Shown: piece after piece, positions 18,433 through 21,944 of the stretch
How the letters are laid out: every line of letters begins with the position of its first letter
Position numbering within the stretch: the stretch's first letter is position 1
Assembly: GCA_001931905.2 (NCBI GenBank)
Contig: MSJI02000063.1
Location: 1 to 21,944, forward strand
Length of the DNA stretch: 21,944 bases
Direction: 5' to 3'
From: Cladosporium sp. IMV 00045
Lineage: Eukaryota > Ascomycota > Dothideomycetes > Cladosporiales > Cladosporiaceae
Program-made: the position numbers and the translations under genes
The notes under the pieces: generated by a model
Told to the model about the DNA's origin: nothing
The model's input: the letters and a program-made list of their open reading frames with translations, nothing else
The model's database searches: none

Positions 18433-19401
18433 GTTTGCGGTGTGTGAGAGGTTTGAGATGTTTTTGAGGTGGAGGTGTATGTGGAAGGTGGTGGTAGAGT
18501 TGGGGGTTGAAGCGGGGTTGATCAAAGGCCGATCAGAGGTGGTGTATTTGTGTGAATGTTGTTGATTGACTTGCTCCAACGTCAGGCCGGCTGATGTAGT
18601 CAGGTGGAGGAGTAGTCGAGGATGATGAGGGAGAAGGGGAAAGGGAGACGCTTCAAGACGGCGTGTGGAAAGAAGAAAGGCGTGGTCTCGCCCGGTGGGT
18701 GGCGAGTTGCAGGGTCATGGTGGCCACGTACCTGCCGACGTGATTCTACTTTCACAGCGCTCGATGCTCAGCTATGCTGCCTTCTGCACCAGCCGTGGCT
18801 CCGCCTAGACTTCTGCCGGGCGGGGCGGGCTGCCGTTCCTATGCTGCGCGTATGTGTTATAATTGCTTCTGGCGCTGCCGGCCAAGAATGGAGAAGATCG
18901 GGGTCTTGGAAGGGTCATTTGTGCATGGCAGATGCTCCACCGATTCGCATTTGCTAAGCCATGATTCTCGCTACCGTCCTCTTCCGACTTCCATGTGTTT
19001 GGTGCAAAGCCGTACTTCAGCCTTCTTGAGAGACTTTGTTTCCCGGTGGTGCCGGCGTCTCGGGCTAGTAGTGGCAAGGTGGGGGTTTGACTGTTGATAG
19101 ACAAAAGTCCACCTGCCAAATCCACAGCCCTGCGAGCGTTGTCATCAGCCAAACCACCACGCGACGCGCCAGTCGCCGGCCCAAACTTTCGTACCACGGA
19201 GAGGCTTTCTATGGTAACAATCAATACCCAGGTACATACAAGCACCATCACACCTCTTCTCAGCCCTATCAAGTCATGCAGTGAAGTCGTCTGGTCTGCA
19301 CCCGATCGCACCTGCATCAACTGCCATGCTCACCACTTGACTCTGGGGAAGCATTCGCGCCAACACAAGCCCTTCCTTGATCATTGGACCAGCGGCGAAA
19401 C
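18433..19401. other. Divergent intergenic region (orphan gene / GCP4)
   Basis: These 969 bp lie between two outward-facing start codons and should contain both promoters. The longest open frame (18805-19320, minus) has no family features, and its composition looks like non-coding DNA. No clear TATA box, repeat array or RNA gene was found. The orphan-gene leader (about 18435-18500, read on the minus strand) is CA-rich. Confidence 0.5.
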
Positions 19402-21636
19402 ATGCTCCACGAGGTTCTGCTGGCCTTATCCGGGCACCCATCACCTCTGTTCAATAAGAACAACGCTTCTACAACGGACCTTCAGTACGGTGGCGTCTCA
19501 TTAATATCACCATCTGAAAAGGCACTGCTGGAAACCATCGGTCAGCTCGCCGAGCTCCACCGCCGCCTGCGAAATCAACTAGACGACATTGCCTCTTCAC
19601 ACCATTCCACAATATGCCGCGCAACTGCCAATTCTCTTCGCCAAACTCATCTTGCTCGCTTTCAGCAGAAGATTCTTGACGTCGAGGGCAGAATTCTGAC
19701 CAAAGATGCGAGCATCGTGGGCGCTTACGATATTGTCCCACTCGCCTCTGTCGTAGGGGAGTTCGACGATTGGCACAGGCGAATGGGATGGTATCGGGAC
19801 GTGGTCGGCTTCATGGGACCCGACGCGAGTTCAAATCAGGCTGACGAATGTTCTGGAGGTGCCTTGATCGACAGGCTGCGGACGGAAGTTCAAACTGGAT
19901 TTCCTGAGATCGAGGCAGTTGCTACGGAGCTGCTTAAAGTGGCAGAGACCGCATGGCTCCGTCAAGTCTCTTCATGGATCGTACATGGAAAGCTGCCCGT
20001 ACACGGTGCTGATGACTTCTTTATCCGCTCGGAGGGGAGCATAGAAGGTCAGCCTGAGCATTTCAGGAAGGACAACAGTCTCCTGCCTAAGTTTGTTCCG
20101 CCTGCCACCGCCTCTTCCATTCTGTTCATTGGGAAGTCAATCTACCAAGTACGGCATTACGAGCAGCAGGCGCACGCCGGTCTGAAAACACAAGCCTCAA
20201 AAACAAATCACAGCAATCTTGCGAGTGCACATCTCAAACTCCTCTCTTCCTTGTCACTGCCGCTCGTACCTGCACAGCTAGCCCGAGCAGTGTCCCAAAT
20301 CAGGCTCTCCCTTTCCCAGAATGTCCTCCAACACTTGCTGCCGCTGCAGGATATCCTTATCCTCTTATCAAGCCTCCGAAGATACTTTCTACTCGAAGAC
20401 GGAGAGTTCACCATGGCTCTAGTGAACGAGGCTGAAGCCCGACTTCAAGCCCGGTGGCAAAGCATGGGGCGTCTCATTCAGCAAGACCCTATTAAGGCAC
20501 TCCAAGGGTTGTCGATTAAAGACGCGGAACTTTGCCAGACGCTCGCGCAGACGTGGAAGACCTTAGCTTTGCGAGACGATACCGACGAGAACCCAGCTTT
20601 TGATTATGCAAGAAAACATGTCACCTTGTCAGCTCCGCGCAAGACAGCTGCTCGGCCATCAACGTCTGACTCCATCTCCGCTGCGACTCCCCAGATTTCA
20701 AGTGTTGCATTCAACGATGTATTGTTTCCGAGTGCGTCAAATCTGACACTGGAAATCTCACCGCCTCTGGACCTCTTCATTGCACCACATGAGGTCAACA
20801 AATATTCCGCAATCAATGCGTACCTGATTTCTGTGAGACGTGCTCATCTCCGACTGGCTGATCTTTGGCGGCGCACACCTGCCCGCAGAGAGCATCCAGC
20901 ACCCCCAGGACCGCGTCACAACGCCACGGAAGCTGGGCGTGCAGCACAAGCACCTGCACGCAAGCGAGCTGCAAGACGCACAGTGGCTTCGAGAAAGGTC
21001 TGGGCTACGTGCAGTGCAGCAATCTCTCTTCTTTCGGAGAGCGCGGCGTACTTCGAGGGCGAAATCATCAGGTGCTCTTGGGAGTGCTTCGAAACATGGT
21101 TGACCGAGCCCATTCAAGTCAAAACATCAGAGCTCGACTCCGAGACTCCGCCCCAGAACGAGCCGCCACCCAAGCCCACACAAAGAGATCCCGAAACACT
21201 CGCAGCAGGCCACCGCGCCTTCCTCTCCGCTCTCACATACGCCCTCTTCCTGACCGACGTCCCCTACACGAGATGGCTACGCTCACTGCTAAGCAACGTT
21301 GACCACCTCATCGCGCTGTTCATCCGCCTACTGGAAATCCAACAGAGAGTCGACAACGAGCAGAAAGCCGGCTTGGAAACGGGTCACCTCGAAGAAGACG
21401 AAGCGAGGATCACGCTCGAATTAGACCGTGCCAGGAAGAGGGTCGACAGTGATCTCAAGTCTATCATCAGCAGGTTGAGGCAGCTGGATCATGAGCGCAT
21501 TGGCGCGGCGAGATATCTCGACTTGGGGCTTGTTGAGACTGGTGGGTTTGAGCCTTGGAAGGGTGGTGGGGTGGATAGGTTGTTGATGAAATTGGAGTTT
21601 GGAAGGGTTAGAGAGGATGGTTTCGATTTGACATAG
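19402..21636 (+). CDS. GCP4: Gamma-tubulin complex component GCP4 (Spc97/Spc98 family)
   Basis: Subunit of the gamma-tubulin ring complex, which nucleates microtubules at the spindle pole body; the S. pombe counterpart would be Gfh1. The single intronless frame encodes 744 residues from the ATG at 19402. This start gives MLHEVLLALSGHPSPLF, the typical GCP4 N-terminus (GRIP1 beginning). Further family segments: LASVVGEFDDW, the LLPKFVPPATASSILFIGKSIYQVR segment (about residues 227-251, cited here by its ends LLPKFVPP and LFIGKSIYQVR), NKYSAINAYLISVRRAHLRL (about 467-486) and a C-terminal LDLGLVETGGFEPWKGGGV. A Pro/Ala/Arg-rich stretch just after the RRAHLRL segment (about 491-525) is low complexity and likely a loop. 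The C-terminal GRIP2 part, which contacts gamma-tubulin, is present to the stop. GCP5 or GCP6 are less likely because of length and the N-terminus. Confidence 0.9.
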   Translation: MLHEVLLALSGHPSPLFNKNNASTTDLQYGGVSLISPSEKALLETIGQLAELHRRLRNQLDDIASSHHSTICRATANSLRQTHLARFQQKILDVEGRILTKDASIVGAYDIVPLASVVGEFDDWHRRMGWYRDVVGFMGPDASSNQADECSGGALIDRLRTEVQTGFPEIEAVATELLKVAETAWLRQVSSWIVHGKLPVHGADDFFIRSEGSIEGQPEHFRKDNSLLPKFVPPATASSILFIGKSIYQVRHYEQQAHAGLKTQASKTNHSNLASAHLKLLSSLSLPLVPAQLARAVSQIRLSLSQNVLQHLLPLQDILILLSSLRRYFLLEDGEFTMALVNEAEARLQARWQSMGRLIQQDPIKALQGLSIKDAELCQTLAQTWKTLALRDDTDENPAFDYARKHVTLSAPRKTAARPSTSDSISAATPQISSVAFNDVLFPSASNLTLEISPPLDLFIAPHEVNKYSAINAYLISVRRAHLRLADLWRRTPARREHPAPPGPRHNATEAGRAAQAPARKRAARRTVASRKVWATCSAAISLLSESAAYFEGEIIRCSWECFETWLTEPIQVKTSELDSETPPQNEPPPKPTQRDPETLAAGHRAFLSALTYALFLTDVPYTRWLRSLLSNVDHLIALFIRLLEIQQRVDNEQKAGLETGHLEEDEARITLELDRARKRVDSDLKSIISRLRQLDHERIGAARYLDLGLVETGGFEPWKGGGVDRLLMKLEFGRVREDGFDLT

Positions 21637-21944
21637 TCTGAGCTGTGTGGCTGTATCGAACTATGGTGTTCGCCATACCCCAATGTTGTCGTCGTTCACA
21701 TACCTGTAGTGACCCGCTAGTGCCAAGCCTCGCGCCGTAGACTTCACTTTCGTTCGTCTGTAAACATGCCATTACTTGTACACTGTCTCAACAAAAGTCA
21801 ATCACACGATAAAAATCTATCGCAAGGTCTCACACCAATTCGCAAAATTTCAAGATCGAAATATTGCCCTATACTCGCGAAATGGGCATGCAAAAGATAT
21901 AACCTCAACATCAAGCAACAACCACAACTACAATTTACAAAAAA
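21637..21944. other. 3' flank of GCP4 up to the window end
   Basis: These 308 bases hold the 3' UTR of GCP4 and AT-richer intergenic DNA. The last 120 bases are A-rich and could be a leader or terminator of a gene beyond the window. I see no gene. Confidence 0.45.

Noticed and set aside
18805..19320. 171-residue open frame on the minus strand in the divergent spacer before GCP4
   Set aside because: No recognisable domain, mixed low-quality composition, and it occupies the expected promoter region of two genes.

Overview
This window is nuclear DNA of a filamentous ascomycete (Pezizomycotina). The evidence is dense genes on both strands, short spliceosomal introns (about 45-175 nt) with GTATGT/GTGAGT-type donors and CTAAC/CTGAC branch sites, a fused fungal-type ergothioneine synthase, and protein sequences that read as fungal NMD3, SYF1, V-ATPase subunit D and GCP4. 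Dothideomycetes would fit, because introner-like introns are known there, but the class is only an inference. I see no rRNA, tRNA, CRISPR array, transposon or plasmid feature.

Layout. 1-2664 (+) is the 3' nine-tenths of egt1, cut by the window edge. 2665-3155 is the promoter region of the next gene, with an 18-bp tandem repeat and a palindrome that share the motif GGTCAGC. 3156-5282 (+) is an unrecognised four-exon gene for a 648-residue Cys-containing protein. Its three introns are near-copies of one another and have inverted-repeat termini. A 15-bp minisatellite lies at 5527-5641. 6035-7579 (+) is intronless NMD3. 7811-9651 (+) is a TilS-type tRNA(Ile)-lysidine synthetase with three exons. 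9797-11431 (-) is a predicted membrane-anchored GNAT acetyltransferase. 11432-13546 has no gene I can support. 13547-16266 (-) is SYF1, which shares a 357-bp divergent promoter with VMA8 (16624-17546, +). 18012-18432 (-) is a small orphan gene for 92 residues. 19402-21636 (+) is a GCP4-type gamma-tubulin complex component.

The genes are mostly unrelated housekeeping functions: antioxidant synthesis, 60S ribosome export, tRNA modification, splicing, vacuolar acidification and microtubule nucleation. I see no biosynthetic cluster. Several neighbours run convergently with short 3' spacers (TilS/GNAT) or divergently from short shared promoters (SYF1/VMA8).

The most unusual element is the gene at 3156-5282. 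Introns 1-3 are 64, 58 and 58 nt, all in phase 2. Each starts with the atypical donor GTCAGCAT, and each carries the reverse complement ATGCTGAC (or near it) exactly over the branch site. Introns 2 and 3 are more alike (48/58) than the exons they flank (58/87). This suggests introner-like elements or a tandemly copied exon-intron unit whose introns are kept alike. All exon joins given here were derived by hand from frame, splice-site and branch-site agreement, without transcript data.
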